Source: Ruegeria sp. AD91A
GTDB lineage: Bacteria; Pseudomonadota; Alphaproteobacteria; Rhodobacterales; Rhodobacteraceae
Length of the DNA: 64,000 nt
Assembly (NCBI RefSeq): GCF_003443535.1
Contig: NZ_CP031946.1
Span: 372,001-436,000, forward strand
Direction of reading: 5' to 3'
Position 1 is the first letter of the stretch; each line of letters begins with the position of its first letter. Position numbers and translations under genes: made by a program. Below, piece after piece: positions 8,750 through 17,822 of this stretch. The notes under the pieces were generated by a model. That model had not been told where the DNA came from, did no database searches, and saw only the letters and a list, made by a program, of their open reading frames with translations.

Positions 8750-9935
8750 CGCGCTGACGGATCTTGTATTCGGGCGTGTCCCACAGGCGGTTCTGCATGA
8801 TATCGGCGATAATCTCGACGGCGCGTTCGACATCGCCTTCGTCGATATACAAAGGTGTAAAGCCGAACCGCATTATGTCGGGTGAACGAAAATCTCCGAT
8901 CACGCCGCGGGCGATCAGGGCCTGCATGGCGGCATACCCTTCCTTGAAACGGAACGAGATCTGGCTGCCACGCAGCTCTGGATTGCGGGGGCTGGCCAGT
9001 TGCAGATCCGGGCAGGTTGCCTCGACGCGTTCTATGAAAAGCTCGGTCAGTTCAACCGATTTGGCGCGAACGTCGGCCATGTCCGCCATATCCCAGATGT
9101 CCATGGCGGCCGACAATGCCGTCATCTGGATGATGGGTGGCGTTCCCACCCGCATCCGCTCAATGCCGTTGCCGGGGCGGTAATCGAGATCGAAGGCAAA
9201 GGGCGCTTCGTGCCCCAGCCAACCGGACAGGGCGGGGCGTGTGTTGTCTGCCAATCTGGGTGCGACATAGATGAAGGCCGGTGCGCCGGGACCTCCGTTG
9301 AGGTACTTGTAAGTACACCCGACCGCTAAATCGGCGTTGCACCCTGAAAGGTCCACGGGAATGGCCCCTGCGGAATGGGCCAGATCCCAGACCGTCACTA
9401 CACCGTTGGCATGTGCCAGTTCGGTCAGCGCTTTCATGTCGTGCATGCGGCCCGAGCGGTAATCCACCTCGGTCAACATAAGAACGGCGACCTCTTCGGT
9501 GATCGCGTCGGCTACGGATTCGGGATCGACAATCCGCAATTCGTAGTCGTCGCCGAGTGACCGCAACAGGCCATCCGCCATGTACAGGTCCGACGGAAAG
9601 TTCCCGTTATCCGACAGAACCACTTTGCGATCCGGATTCAGTTCAAGGGCCGAAGCCAGGGCCTGATAGACCTTGATCGACAAAGTGTCCCCGGTCACCA
9701 CGCTGCCGGGCTCTGCTCCGATCAGACGACCAATCCGGTCGCCAAGCCCGGTGGGCAAGCCCATCCAACCTGCCTTGTTCCATCCGGTGATCAGCATTTG
9801 GCCCCATTCTTCGGTCAGCATCCTTTGTACTCGCGCGCCTGCCGATTTCGGCAGAGGGCCCAGAGAGTTGCCATCCAGATAGATGACACCCTCGGGCAGG
9901 TCGAACATGGCTTTGGTTGCTGCAAAATCAGTCAT
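8742..9935 (-). CDS. kynU: Kynureninase
   Basis: A 397-residue PLP enzyme of fold type I that cleaves kynurenine to anthranilate and alanine in tryptophan degradation. The N-terminal IYLDGNSLGPLPK and the pyridoxal lysine motif CTYKYLNGGPG are both typical; SDNGNFPSDLYM, DLAHSAGA and MRFGFTPLYI also match. Length is close to the family norm of about 400. No kynA or kynB gene is next to it in this window, so the rest of the pathway must lie elsewhere. It is transcribed alone; the upstream gap (9936-10109) has two copies of GATGCGACAT. Confidence 0.94.
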   Translation of the reverse strand: MTDFAATKAMFDLPEGVIYLDGNSLGPLPKSAGARVQRMLTEEWGQMLITGWNKAGWMGLPTGLGDRIGRLIGAEPGSVVTGDTLSIKVYQALASALELNPDRKVVLSDNGNFPSDLYMADGLLRSLGDDYELRIVDPESVADAITEEVAVLMLTEVDYRSGRMHDMKALTELAHANGVVTVWDLAHSAGAIPVDLSGCNADLAVGCTYKYLNGGPGAPAFIYVAPRLADNTRPALSGWLGHEAPFAFDLDYRPGNGIERMRVGTPPIIQMTALSAAMDIWDMADMADVRAKSVELTELFIERVEATCPDLQLASPRNPELRGSQISFRFKEGYAAMQALIARGVIGDFRSPDIMRFGFTPLYIDEGDVERAVEIIADIMQNRLWDTPEYKIRQRVT

Positions 9936-10007
9936 GAGGGCTCGCTAACTTGTGTGAACGTCGGTGATTGCTTTTGAGGTAGTCGATCCTCAAATGTGAG
10001 TCCATGC

Positions 10008-10073
10008 GATGCGACATACTGGTCTTTTGCCATTTTGACCCAAAAGCGGTAGGACATCGCTCAGATGCGACAT
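10008..10073. repeat. Two direct copies of GATGCGACAT upstream of kynU
   Basis: The decamer GATGCGACAT occurs at 10008-10017 and at 10064-10073, 56 bases apart, in the gap between divergent kynU and the methyltransferase gene. It could be a pair of regulator sites or chance. Confidence 0.35.
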
Positions 10074-10109
10074 GTGCTCGATCTTGTCGTCACTCAATGA
10101 GGGCTCTGC

Positions 10110-10559
10110 ATGCGCTGGATAGATGTGCCGCCGGTTTGGCTGATTGCTTTTGCTGGGCTTGCCTGGTTGCAGGCCAAGTATCTGAAACTCGGCCTGTCGC
10201 TTGAGGGCGGTTTGACGGACCTTCTGAGCGGGGTGCTGATCGGAGGTGGCCTCCTGATGGCTGTCTTGGCAGTGGTCGAATTCCGCCGCCACAAGACAAC
10301 TGTCGTTCCGCATGAAACACCGTCGTCTATGGTGCAATCAGGTATCTACAAGCGCAGTCGGAATCCGATCTATGCAGGCGATGTTCTGATCCTTGCAGGT
10401 CTTATTCTTCGTTTTGACGCCGTATTGTCCCTGGTTCTTGTACCAGTCTTCGTCTGGGTGTTGGAGCGTCGGTTCATCCTGCCGGAAGAAGATCGCCTGC
10501 GTCGAACCTTTCGCGCCGACTTCGCGCGTTATGAACGCAAGACACGGCGCTGGATCTAG
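10110..10559 (+). CDS. Isoprenylcysteine carboxyl methyltransferase-like membrane protein
   Basis: A 149-residue integral membrane methyltransferase of the ICMT/PEMT superfamily. There are about four hydrophobic segments, starting VWLIAFAGLAWL. The S-adenosylmethionine-binding C-terminal part is recognisable from SGIYKRSRNPIYAGDVLILAG to EEDRLRRTF and FARYERKTRRWI. Bacterial members often methylate small substrates rather than isoprenylated proteins, and the substrate cannot be read from the sequence. The ATG has a GAGGG ribosome site just upstream. It faces away from kynU and is followed by pntAB after 129 bases. Confidence 0.85.
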   Translation: MRWIDVPPVWLIAFAGLAWLQAKYLKLGLSLEGGLTDLLSGVLIGGGLLMAVLAVVEFRRHKTTVVPHETPSSMVQSGIYKRSRNPIYAGDVLILAGLILRFDAVLSLVLVPVFVWVLERRFILPEEDRLRRTFRADFARYERKTRRWI

Positions 10560-10688
10560 GGTGAATTCTGCAATGACATCACGTCAGAAATGCTGCGCTT
10601 GCGAAATAATGTTGCGCAGGATACATCTTTGCTTAACAAAGAATACCGATCACCCGCTCAGACAGAGTAAGAATTAGGGGGACTGCCA

Positions 10689-12260
10689 GTGAAGATAGGC
10701 ACGCCAAAGGAAATACTGGACGGCGAGAACCGGGTCGCGATGACACCGGACTCGGCCGTGCAACTGCAAAAACTGGGCTATGAGTGCCTGATCGAAAAAG
10801 GAGCGGGTGTTGCCGCCGGTTTTTCGGACGCGGCGTATGAGGCTGCGGGCGTAGAGGTGGTCAAGACAGCAGCGTCGCTGTGGAAAACCGCAGATATCAT
10901 CGCCAAGGTTCGGATCCCGACCGAGACCGAGCTGAAACGTCTGACCAAGGGCAAAACGCTGATTTCCTTCTTCAACCCTGCGGGCAACGAAGAGGGGATG
11001 GAACTGGCCAAATCCAAAGGCGCGAATGTCATCGCCATGGAGATGGTGCCGCGCATCTCCCGTGCGCAGAAGATGGATGCGCTGTCTTCGATGGCGAACA
11101 TCGCGGGTTACCGCGCGGTTATCGAAGCTGGCAACAACTTTGGCCGCTTTTTTACCGGTCAGGTGACGGCAGCCGGCAAGGTGCCGCCTGCCAAGGTGCT
11201 GATCGTCGGTGCCGGTGTGGCCGGTCTGGCGGCCATCGGAACCTCGACCTCGCTGGGTGCGATTACCTATGCCTTTGACGTGCGCCCGGAAGTGGCCGAA
11301 CAGGTCGAATCGATGGGGGCCGAGTTCGTCTATCTGGACTTTGAGGAAGACCAGCAGGACGGTGCGGCGACCGGTGGCTATGCCAGCGTTCAGTCCGAGG
11401 AATTCCGCAATGCGCAGCTGGCCAAGTTCCGCGAACTGGCCCCGGAAATAGACATTGTCATCACGACGGCCCTGATCCCCAACCGCCCGGCACCAAAGCT
11501 GTGGCTGGAAGATATGGTCAAGGCAATGAAGCCGGGCTCGGTCATTGTTGATCTTGCGGCTGAGCGTGGCGGAAACGTCGAAGGCACGGTGCCTGACGAA
11601 AAGGTCGTAACCCCCAATGGCGTGACCATCATCGGTTACACCGACTTCCCCAGCCGGATGGCGGCGCAGTCCTCCTCGCTGTATGCCACCAACATCCGTC
11701 ACATGATGACGGACCTGACGCCTGAAAAGGACGGTCAGATCAACCACGACATGGAAGACGACGTGATCCGCGGCTCGACCGTGACCTATGAGGGTGAGAT
11801 CACCTTCCCGCCACCACCACCCAAGGTGCAGGCGATCGCGGCGCAGAAGAAACCCGAGGTCAAGGAACTGACCCCGGAAGAGAAAAAGGCGCAGGAGGTT
11901 GCGGCGTTCAAGGCACAGACCAAGCAGCAGTTCACCCTGCTGGGGGTTGGCGGCGCGCTGATGCTGTTGGTGGGGCTGATCGCTCCGGCCAGCTTCATGC
12001 AGCACTTCATCGTCTTTGTGCTGGCCATTTTTGTAGGCTTCCAGGTGATCTGGGGCGTTGCGCACAGCCTGCACACTCCGTTGATGGCGATCACCAATGC
12101 GATCTCTTCGATCATCATAGTAGGGGCGCTAATGCAGATCGGGTCGGGGTCGTTCCTGGTCATCCTGCTGGCGGCGCTGTCGCTCTTTATGGCTGGGATC
12201 AACATTGTTGGTGGCTTCCTCGTAACCCGGCGCATGCTCGCCATGTTCCAGAAATCTTAA
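10689..12260 (+). CDS. pntA: NAD(P) transhydrogenase subunit alpha
   Basis: A 523-residue subunit of the proton-pumping transhydrogenase, which uses the proton gradient to make NADPH from NADH. The NAD-binding domain I fills residues 1 to about 375 ([20 protein letters not shown], the nucleotide loop [13 protein letters not shown] and [12 protein letters not shown]). A charged linker then leads to about four membrane helices. Translation begins at GTG with a strong AGGGGGA site. A candidate promoter TTGCGA-17 bases-TACATC lies at 10599-10627. The single-polypeptide alpha is the E. coli arrangement, not the split alpha1/alpha2 form of Rhodospirillum. pntB follows 13 bases later. Confidence 0.96.
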   Translation: MKIGTPKEILDGENRVAMTPDSAVQLQKLGYECLIEKGAGVAAGFSDAAYEAAGVEVVKTAASLWKTADIIAKVRIPTETELKRLTKGKTLISFFNPAGNEEGMELAKSKGANVIAMEMVPRISRAQKMDALSSMANIAGYRAVIEAGNNFGRFFTGQVTAAGKVPPAKVLIVGAGVAGLAAIGTSTSLGAITYAFDVRPEVAEQVESMGAEFVYLDFEEDQQDGAATGGYASVQSEEFRNAQLAKFRELAPEIDIVITTALIPNRPAPKLWLEDMVKAMKPGSVIVDLAAERGGNVEGTVPDEKVVTPNGVTIIGYTDFPSRMAAQSSSLYATNIRHMMTDLTPEKDGQINHDMEDDVIRGSTVTYEGEITFPPPPPKVQAIAAQKKPEVKELTPEEKKAQEVAAFKAQTKQQFTLLGVGGALMLLVGLIAPASFMQHFIVFVLAIFVGFQVIWGVAHSLHTPLMAITNAISSIIIVGALMQIGSGSFLVILLAALSLFMAGINIVGGFLVTRRMLAMFQKS

Positions 12261-12273
12261 GGAGGTCGGGCAT

Positions 12274-13725
12274 ATGATTGGCTTCACTTCTGCCGCTTAT
12301 GTTGTTGCGGCTGTCCTTTTCATCCTGTCGCTCGGCGGCCTTTCGAACCAGGAAAGCGCCAAGCGCGCGGTTTGGTACGGTATCGTCGGTATGGCGCTGG
12401 CGGTGTTTGCTACCCTGGTGGGTCCGGGTTCGGGTCTGTGGCTGCTGTCCATCCTGCTGATCATCGGCGGTGGCCTGATCGGTCAATATGTGGCGCAGCG
12501 CGTCCAGATGACCGAGATGCCGCAACTGGTGGCTGCGATGCACTCGCTGGTCGGTCTTGCGGCCGTGTTCGTTGGCTTCAACGCCCATTTCGAGATTGGC
12601 AACGTGGCGCAGGTCATGGCGATCGCTGACAGTGCAAGCCAGGCGGACCTGTCCGATCTGGGCGCTTTTGCCAAACTGATCGCCAAGAAAACCCCGGCTG
12701 AGCTGGCAATCCTGCATGTGGAACTGTTCCTGGGCATCTTTATCGGTGCGATCACCTTTACCGGTTCGGTCGTCGCCTATGGCAAGCTCGCAGGTAAAGT
12801 GACCTCGGCAGCGACCAAGCTGCCCGGAGGCCATGCGCTGAATGCGACGGCGGCAGGTCTCTCGCTGATCTGCCTGATCTGGTACACATCGACAGGGGGC
12901 CTGTTCCCGCTGTTCCTGATGACGCTGGCCGCGTTGTTCATCGGTTATCACCTGATCATGGGCATCGGTGGTGCTGACATGCCGGTGGTTGTGTCGATGC
13001 TGAACAGCTATTCCGGCTGGGCGGCTGCGGCGATTGGCTTCTCGCTGGGCAACGACCTGCTGATCGTGGTTGGTGCGCTCGTGGGCTCGTCAGGTGCGAT
13101 CCTGTCCTACATCATGTGTAAAGCGATGAACCGTCATTTTGTCAGCGTGATCCTGGGCGGCTTTGGCGGTCCGCAAGGTGAGCAGATGGCTGTTGAGGGC
13201 GAGCAGATCGCAATCGAAGCCGACGGTGTGGCTGCGGCCTTGAACGATGCCGACAGCGTGGTGATCATCCCCGGTTACGGTATGGCCGTGGCACAGGCGC
13301 AGCAGTCGGTTTCCGAACTGGTGCGCAAGCTGCGGGCGCAAGGCAAGAACGTACGCTTTGCGATCCACCCTGTTGCGGGCCGCTTGCCGGGCCACATGAA
13401 CGTATTGCTGGCCGAAGCGAAGGTGCCGTATGACATCGTTCTGGAAATGGATGAGATCAACGATGACTTTCCGGACACCGATGTGGCCATCGTCATCGGC
13501 TCAAACGACATCGTGAACCCTGCGGCGCAGGAAGACCCCAACAGCCCCATCGCCGGGATGCCGGTTCTGGAGTGTTGGAAGGCCAAGCAAGTGTTCGTGT
13601 CAAAGCGCGGTCAGGGCACCGGGTACTCGGGTATCGAAAACCCGCTGTTCTTCAAGGAGAACACCCGCATGTTCTATGGCGACGCAAAAGCCAGCTTGGA
13701 CAAGCTGCTGCCCATGATCGACTGA
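12274..13725 (+). CDS. pntB: NAD(P) transhydrogenase subunit beta
   Basis: A 483-residue partner of PntA. The first 260 residues are membrane helices that form most of the proton path. The C-terminal domain III (from about residue 310) binds NADP(H), with [48 protein letters not shown] and [17 protein letters not shown] all typical. A perfect AAGGAGGT ribosome site lies in the 13-base gap after pntA, so the subunits are made together. A strong terminator follows the stop codon. Confidence 0.97.
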   Translation: MIGFTSAAYVVAAVLFILSLGGLSNQESAKRAVWYGIVGMALAVFATLVGPGSGLWLLSILLIIGGGLIGQYVAQRVQMTEMPQLVAAMHSLVGLAAVFVGFNAHFEIGNVAQVMAIADSASQADLSDLGAFAKLIAKKTPAELAILHVELFLGIFIGAITFTGSVVAYGKLAGKVTSAATKLPGGHALNATAAGLSLICLIWYTSTGGLFPLFLMTLAALFIGYHLIMGIGGADMPVVVSMLNSYSGWAAAAIGFSLGNDLLIVVGALVGSSGAILSYIMCKAMNRHFVSVILGGFGGPQGEQMAVEGEQIAIEADGVAAALNDADSVVIIPGYGMAVAQAQQSVSELVRKLRAQGKNVRFAIHPVAGRLPGHMNVLLAEAKVPYDIVLEMDEINDDFPDTDVAIVIGSNDIVNPAAQEDPNSPIAGMPVLECWKAKQVFVSKRGQGTGYSGIENPLFFKENTRMFYGDAKASLDKLLPMID

Positions 13726-13747
13726 TCTTCAGGTTTGATCAGAGTGC

Positions 13748-13779
13748 AAAGGGCGCCTTAGGGCGCCCTTTTCTTCTTG
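13748..13779 (+). terminator. Rho-independent terminator of pntAB
   Basis: A 10-bp perfect stem AAAGGGCGCC (13748-13757) and GGCGCCCTTT (13762-13771) with a 4-base loop, followed by a T-rich tail to 13779, starts about 22 bases after the pntB stop. Confidence 0.92.
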
Positions 13780-13788
13780 AGTGTGCAT

Positions 13789-13836
13789 GGGGGCGTTGCC
13801 CCCAAAACTCCCAGGATATTTCCAGCCAGATGAAGC
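13789..13836 (+). repeat. Intergenic hairpin element (copy 1)
   Basis: GGGGGC-GTT-GCCCCC (13789-13803) is followed by a conserved tail ending in GGATATTTCCAGCCAGATGAAG. The same design recurs at 27482-27526. I recall this class of element as common between genes in Rhodobacteraceae, but copy number in the genome cannot be seen here. Confidence 0.75.
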
Positions 13837-13887
13837 AGGCGGAGTGTGGTAGTCTGGGGTGGAGCCGAGGATTGCGGGAGGTCGAAG

Positions 13888-14244
13888 ATGGAGAAGGTGA
13901 ACGGCATTGGCGGTGTGTTCTTTCGCGCCCGCGACCCAAAGGCGTTGAGCGCCTGGTATGAGAAGCACCTGGGTGTCGATTACTATGACCCCGTGCCCTG
14001 GAAGCAGCGTGAAGGCTATACGGTCTTTGCGCCATTCGCCGAGGACACCGAGTACTTCGGTCGGGCCGATCAGCAGTGGATGATCAATTTCCGTGTTGAT
14101 GATCTGGCCGCGATGACGGCGCAGCTTGAGCAAGCTGGAATTACAGTGGAAGCCGATCCGGACTGGGACAGCGAGGTTGGAAAATTCGCCCGCATCCATG
14201 ATCCCGAAGGCAACCCCATCGAGCTGTGGCAGCCAAATCAATGA
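13888..14244 (+). CDS. VOC-family (glyoxalase/dioxygenase superfamily) protein
   Basis: A 118-residue single-domain vicinal-oxygen-chelate protein. The pattern is clear: GGVFFRARDPKALSAWYEKHLG at the start, MINFRVDDLAAMTAQLEQAGI in the middle and IHDPEGNPIELWQP at the end, whose Glu is a usual metal ligand. I start it at the ATG at 13888, behind a GGGAGG site; the frame is open 14 codons further upstream but those do not resemble the fold. Such proteins act on small molecules, and the reaction cannot be told from sequence. It stands alone between the hairpin element and the DUF3422 gene. Confidence 0.88.
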   Translation: MEKVNGIGGVFFRARDPKALSAWYEKHLGVDYYDPVPWKQREGYTVFAPFAEDTEYFGRADQQWMINFRVDDLAAMTAQLEQAGITVEADPDWDSEVGKFARIHDPEGNPIELWQPNQ

Positions 14245-14299
14245 GATAGCAGTGTTGTATACCATTGTATCCTTGTAAGTGTATGAAATAAAAAGAGAA

Positions 14300-14327
14300 T
14301 TGATGTATCGTTTATGTGTCGTATAGT
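14300..14327 (+). promoter_or_regulatory. Candidate promoter of the DUF3422 gene
   Basis: TTGATG (14300-14305), a 16-base spacer and TATAGT (14322-14327) lie in an unusually AT-rich 107-base gap, 25 bases before the ATG at 14352. Confidence 0.4.
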
Positions 14328-14351
14328 GCGCGAGACGAGGCGGAGCCCTGA

Positions 14352-15629
14352 ATGACACCGATAGATGACCATCCCCTTCGCTATGCGCTGGCCAATGAAC
14401 TGCATGCTCGACCGTTCCCGGTCGCGTCAATGCCCTGTACGGTGGTCTTTCTGGCGATCAAGAAACCAGAGGCTGCGGTCGCTCGTGATCGTTGTGAGGA
14501 TTTGGCTCACTTGATCGACCTGCTGGACCGCCACGGCGCGCAGCATCCTCAACCTGATGCAACACATTACGCGGGTCAGATTGGTCGCCACTGGTTGAAG
14601 TGGGAGCAGCATACCGAATTCGTGACCTACACCGCGATCGCTCAGAACGTGAGTGATCGCGCCTTCAACCCGGCCGACTTTGAAGTCTTTCCGCCTGATT
14701 GGCTGATGGCCAGCCCGGGGCAAAGGGTAACGTCGGCGATGGTGCGCGTCGTTAAACGCGAAAGTGACGATGTGGTGAAGTCAAAACTGCTGGATTGGTT
14801 CGAGCCGGAAAGCCTGGCCGTGGCCAGAGTATTGGACGATGCCGCCATTTGCGCCAGTGACTTTCGTATCGATCCGGCAGGACATATGCGTTTTGCTTTA
14901 TTCGTGGCCGAGGGCACCGGACGGCGCCGGACGGGGCGAATTATTCAGCGACTATGCGAAATCGAAACGTATAAGGCGATGTCGATGCTGGGTTTTGCGC
15001 GCGTCAAGCAGCTGATGCCGCGTATCGGGGAACTGGACGGGCAACTCACCCGGTTGATGGGGCAGATGACCGACAACTCGGCTCAGCCTGACGTGCTTTT
15101 GCAGGATTTGCTGTCAACGTCGATTGAACTCGAAACTTTGTCGGCCCGGTGCTCCTTCCGGTTCGGCGCCACGGGCGCTTATGAGGCTATCGTCAACCAG
15201 CGGATCGAAGTGTTGCGAGAACAGCGTTTCGAGGGTGGTCAGAATTTTGCCGATTTCATGATGCGTCGCTATGACCCCGCAATTCGCACCGTGAAATCTA
15301 CGGAACGCCGCCTTCAGGCCTTGTCGGACCGGGCCATCCGTGCTGGTGAACTGCTGCGGACTAGGGTGGATGTTGAACGCAGCGCGCAAAACCAGGCGTT
15401 GCTGGAAAGCATGGACCGTCGCGCCGATCTGGCACTTCGTTTGCAGCACACGGTAGAGGGGCTTTCTGTCGTTGCCATCAGCTATTATGCGGTTTCGCTG
15501 GTCAGCTACCTTTTGTATCCGTTGACGGCCTCTGGCATCAGCAAAGGCATGCTGACAGCGGCGGTTACGATCCCTGTTGTCGCCGGGGTGTGGTACGCGG
15601 TCCGACGTATTCGCAAACGGCTCGGTTAA
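14352..15629 (+). CDS. DUF3422-family membrane protein
   Basis: A 425-residue protein of a family of unknown function found mainly in proteobacteria. The family N-terminus is plain: HPLRYALANELHARPFP, followed by KWEQHTEFVTYT and FPPDWL. A helical, probably coiled middle section (about residues 215-360) ends in two membrane helices near the C-terminus, LSVVAISYYAVSLVSYLLYP and a second from about GMLTAAVTIPVVAGVWY. The layout resembles a cytoplasmic domain anchored by a hairpin of two helices. No reaction is known to me. It has its own candidate promoter, and an MFS carrier gene follows. Confidence 0.85.
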   Translation: MTPIDDHPLRYALANELHARPFPVASMPCTVVFLAIKKPEAAVARDRCEDLAHLIDLLDRHGAQHPQPDATHYAGQIGRHWLKWEQHTEFVTYTAIAQNVSDRAFNPADFEVFPPDWLMASPGQRVTSAMVRVVKRESDDVVKSKLLDWFEPESLAVARVLDDAAICASDFRIDPAGHMRFALFVAEGTGRRRTGRIIQRLCEIETYKAMSMLGFARVKQLMPRIGELDGQLTRLMGQMTDNSAQPDVLLQDLLSTSIELETLSARCSFRFGATGAYEAIVNQRIEVLREQRFEGGQNFADFMMRRYDPAIRTVKSTERRLQALSDRAIRAGELLRTRVDVERSAQNQALLESMDRRADLALRLQHTVEGLSVVAISYYAVSLVSYLLYPLTASGISKGMLTAAVTIPVVAGVWYAVRRIRKRLG

Positions 15630-15697
15630 GCCGCAATTGCCAAGTTTCATCTGGCCTGTAGAAAGCGGGCACTTGGAACGCAGAGCGAGGGAGTCAT

Positions 15698-16834
15698 ATG
15701 ATAAGCGTAGTTGCCGCATGGCGTGCTGTCGCCGCCATGTTCATTCTGAATGGTGCCCTGTTCGGGATCTGGGCGTCACGCATTCCCGCCGTGCGAGACA
15801 GGTTGGAACTGTCTCATGAGGCACTGGGATACGGTCTGTTGTTCATGGCGGCGGGGGCCGTCTGCTCGTTTCCGATAACCGGGCGACTGACGGATCGTTT
15901 CGGCGCTGTCGCAATCACCCGGATCATTGCGGTTCTGTACACAGTGTCGCTGATCTTGCTTGCCCTGGCTGATGGGTTCTGGGGGCTGGCGGTGTTCCTG
16001 TTTATCTTTGGCGCCTTCCACGGGTCCATGGATGTTGCGATGAATGCGTGGGCCGCTGAGGTTGAGCAGGCGTACGACAAACCTGTAATGTCCTCTTTCC
16101 ACGCAATGTGGAGCCTTGGGGCCGGTCTTGGCGCACTCAGCGGATATGTTGCGGTTCAGATGGGGCTAACAGTTCTTGAGCATTTCCTCTTTGCTGGTGG
16201 TGTGGTTGTTGGTCTGGCACTTGCCTCATCAACGGTAAGCTGGACGTCGAGACGATCCGATGGCCCCCAAAGCTCGGTCTTTGCGTTGCCGTCCGGCACG
16301 TTGATACTGGTCGGCTTTGCGGCCCTGTGCGGTGCCTTGGGGGAAGGGGCCGTCGCGGATTGGAGCGCGATTTATCTGCGTGACATCACGGCGGCATCTG
16401 AAAGTGTCGCCGCCTTGGGCTATGCGGTGTTTTCAGTGACCATGGTGGCGTTTCGACTTGCAGGTGCCGTTGTTATCACGCGGTTCGGCCCGGTCGTTAC
16501 GGCCCGTTTCGGCGGTATTTGCGCCGCGTTCGGGGTTTTCTCGGTGGTTTCTGCGGCGACGCCTTTGACTGCGTTGGCCGGGTTTGCCTTGATGGGAATA
16601 GGCTATGCCGTGATCATGCCGCTGGCATTCAGCCGGGCGGCCAGCGATCCGAATGTGCCGCCGGGGCAAGCCATCGCAAGCGTTGCGACTTTGGGGTATG
16701 GGGGGCTGTTGATCGGGCCGCCGTTGATCGGTCTTCTGGCGGAATTGTTCGGCCTGCGTTTGGCTTTTGCCGTACTGCTGCCATTGGCCGTTCTGATCGT
16801 TCTGTTGGCCGGCGCACTGAAGCGCGCCGGCTAG
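15698..16834 (+). CDS. Major facilitator superfamily transporter (YbjJ-like)
   Basis: A 378-residue inner-membrane carrier with about twelve predicted membrane helices. The opening, AMFILNGALFGIWASRIPAV, and the conserved loop GRLTDRFGAV between helices 2 and 3 place it in the MFS; the spacing and FHAMWSLGAG resemble the E. coli YbjJ group, whose substrate is not settled. Start choice is supported by a GAGGGAG site seven bases before the ATG. It converges on the ABC permease gene with only seven bases between stops, and a GC-rich 8-bp hairpin lies inside its last codons without a T run. Confidence 0.88.
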   Translation: MISVVAAWRAVAAMFILNGALFGIWASRIPAVRDRLELSHEALGYGLLFMAAGAVCSFPITGRLTDRFGAVAITRIIAVLYTVSLILLALADGFWGLAVFLFIFGAFHGSMDVAMNAWAAEVEQAYDKPVMSSFHAMWSLGAGLGALSGYVAVQMGLTVLEHFLFAGGVVVGLALASSTVSWTSRRSDGPQSSVFALPSGTLILVGFAALCGALGEGAVADWSAIYLRDITAASESVAALGYAVFSVTMVAFRLAGAVVITRFGPVVTARFGGICAAFGVFSVVSAATPLTALAGFALMGIGYAVIMPLAFSRAASDPNVPPGQAIASVATLGYGGLLIGPPLIGLLAELFGLRLAFAVLLPLAVLIVLLAGALKRAG

Positions 16835-16841
16835 GTTTAGT

Positions 16842-17822
16842 TCAACGACCGCGGATGCGCGGATCCAGCGCGTCGCGCAGACCGTCACCCAGATAGTTGA
16901 CGCTGAGAACGGTAAGCGAGATCGCCAGACCGGGCCAGAACACGCGCTCGGGGTATTGCTGCAGATAATCGACACCGTCAAACAGCAGGCGGCCCCATGT
17001 CGGGAAGTCAGGTGGGAAGCCCAAGCCCAGGAACGACAACGCGCTTTCGGTGATGATGGCCGTGGCAATCCCCAGCGTCGCCGATACCATGATCGGAGAC
17101 AACACGTTCGGCAGGATATGCCGCGCGATGATCTGCGAATTGCTGGTACCGATGGACCGGGCAGCCAGAACAAATTCGCGCTCTTTGATGGCCAACACGT
17201 CACCGCGTACGATCCGTGCTGTAGGCATCCACGAAGTGATGCCGATGGCACAGACGATCAGGATGAAGATCCCCCGCTCCAGCCCGAACGCGGCCGACAG
17301 GGGTTCGCGGAAGAGCAGCATCATGACCAGCAGCAAAGGCAGCAGGGGCAGGGCCAGAAACAGATCGGTCAGGCGCATGAGCGGGCCATCCAGCCGTCTG
17401 AAGAACCCCGCCAGAACGCCGATGAACGATCCCAGAAACAGCGCCAGCAACATCGCTGTGATGCCCACGGATACCGAAGTTTGCCCCCCCGACATCATGC
17501 GGGCCAGAATATCCCGGCCCAGTTGGTCCGTGCCGAAAGGATGCCCCCAGCTGGGTCCCTGATTTCGGGCTCGGATATCGATCTGCGTCGGATCAATGCT
17601 CCAGAGATATGGCCCCAGATACACGCCCGCCACGATGAAGATGAACAGGATCGCCCCGATCATTGCGCCTTTGTGTGTCTTGAACTGATCCCACACATCG
17701 CGCCATTGGCTGCGGGGTGGGGTGGCAAGTTCTTCCATCACGTCAGCAGTCGGCAGTGCGGTCGAGGCAGGAGCAAGCCCTTCGTCCGGGACCAGCGTAT
17801 CGGTACGATCATGATCAGTCAT
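16842..17822 (-). CDS. Peptide/nickel-type ABC transporter permease (DppC-like)
   Basis: A 326-residue inner-membrane permease of the oligopeptide ABC class. It has the longer N-terminal cytoplasmic segment usual for the C subunit, FGTDQLGRDILARMMSGGQ after the first helix, and the ATPase-contact loop ARSIGTSNSQIIARHILPNV. I choose the ATG at 17822, preceded by GAGGA and overlapping the end of the upstream permease by eight bases; a longer reading frame starts at 17849. It works with the DppB-like permease, the binding protein and, by position, the divergent double ATPase. Confidence 0.9.
   Translation of the reverse strand: MTDHDRTDTLVPDEGLAPASTALPTADVMEELATPPRSQWRDVWDQFKTHKGAMIGAILFIFIVAGVYLGPYLWSIDPTQIDIRARNQGPSWGHPFGTDQLGRDILARMMSGGQTSVSVGITAMLLALFLGSFIGVLAGFFRRLDGPLMRLTDLFLALPLLPLLLVMMLLFREPLSAAFGLERGIFILIVCAIGITSWMPTARIVRGDVLAIKEREFVLAARSIGTSNSQIIARHILPNVLSPIMVSATLGIATAIITESALSFLGLGFPPDFPTWGRLLFDGVDYLQQYPERVFWPGLAISLTVLSVNYLGDGLRDALDPRIRGR

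Noticed and set aside
10674..12074. A 466-codon minus-strand open frame opposite pntA
   Set aside because: Antisense to a clear pntA; composition is that of a shadow frame and there is no ribosome site.
15640..15665. A possible third copy of the intergenic element in reverse (TTTCATCTGGCC)
   Set aside because: Only about a dozen bases of the tail match and the GGGGGC/GCCCCC hairpin is absent.
16808..16831. GC-rich hairpin (GCCGGCGC/GCGCCGGC) as a terminator of the MFS gene
   Set aside because: It is inside the last codons and no T run follows.
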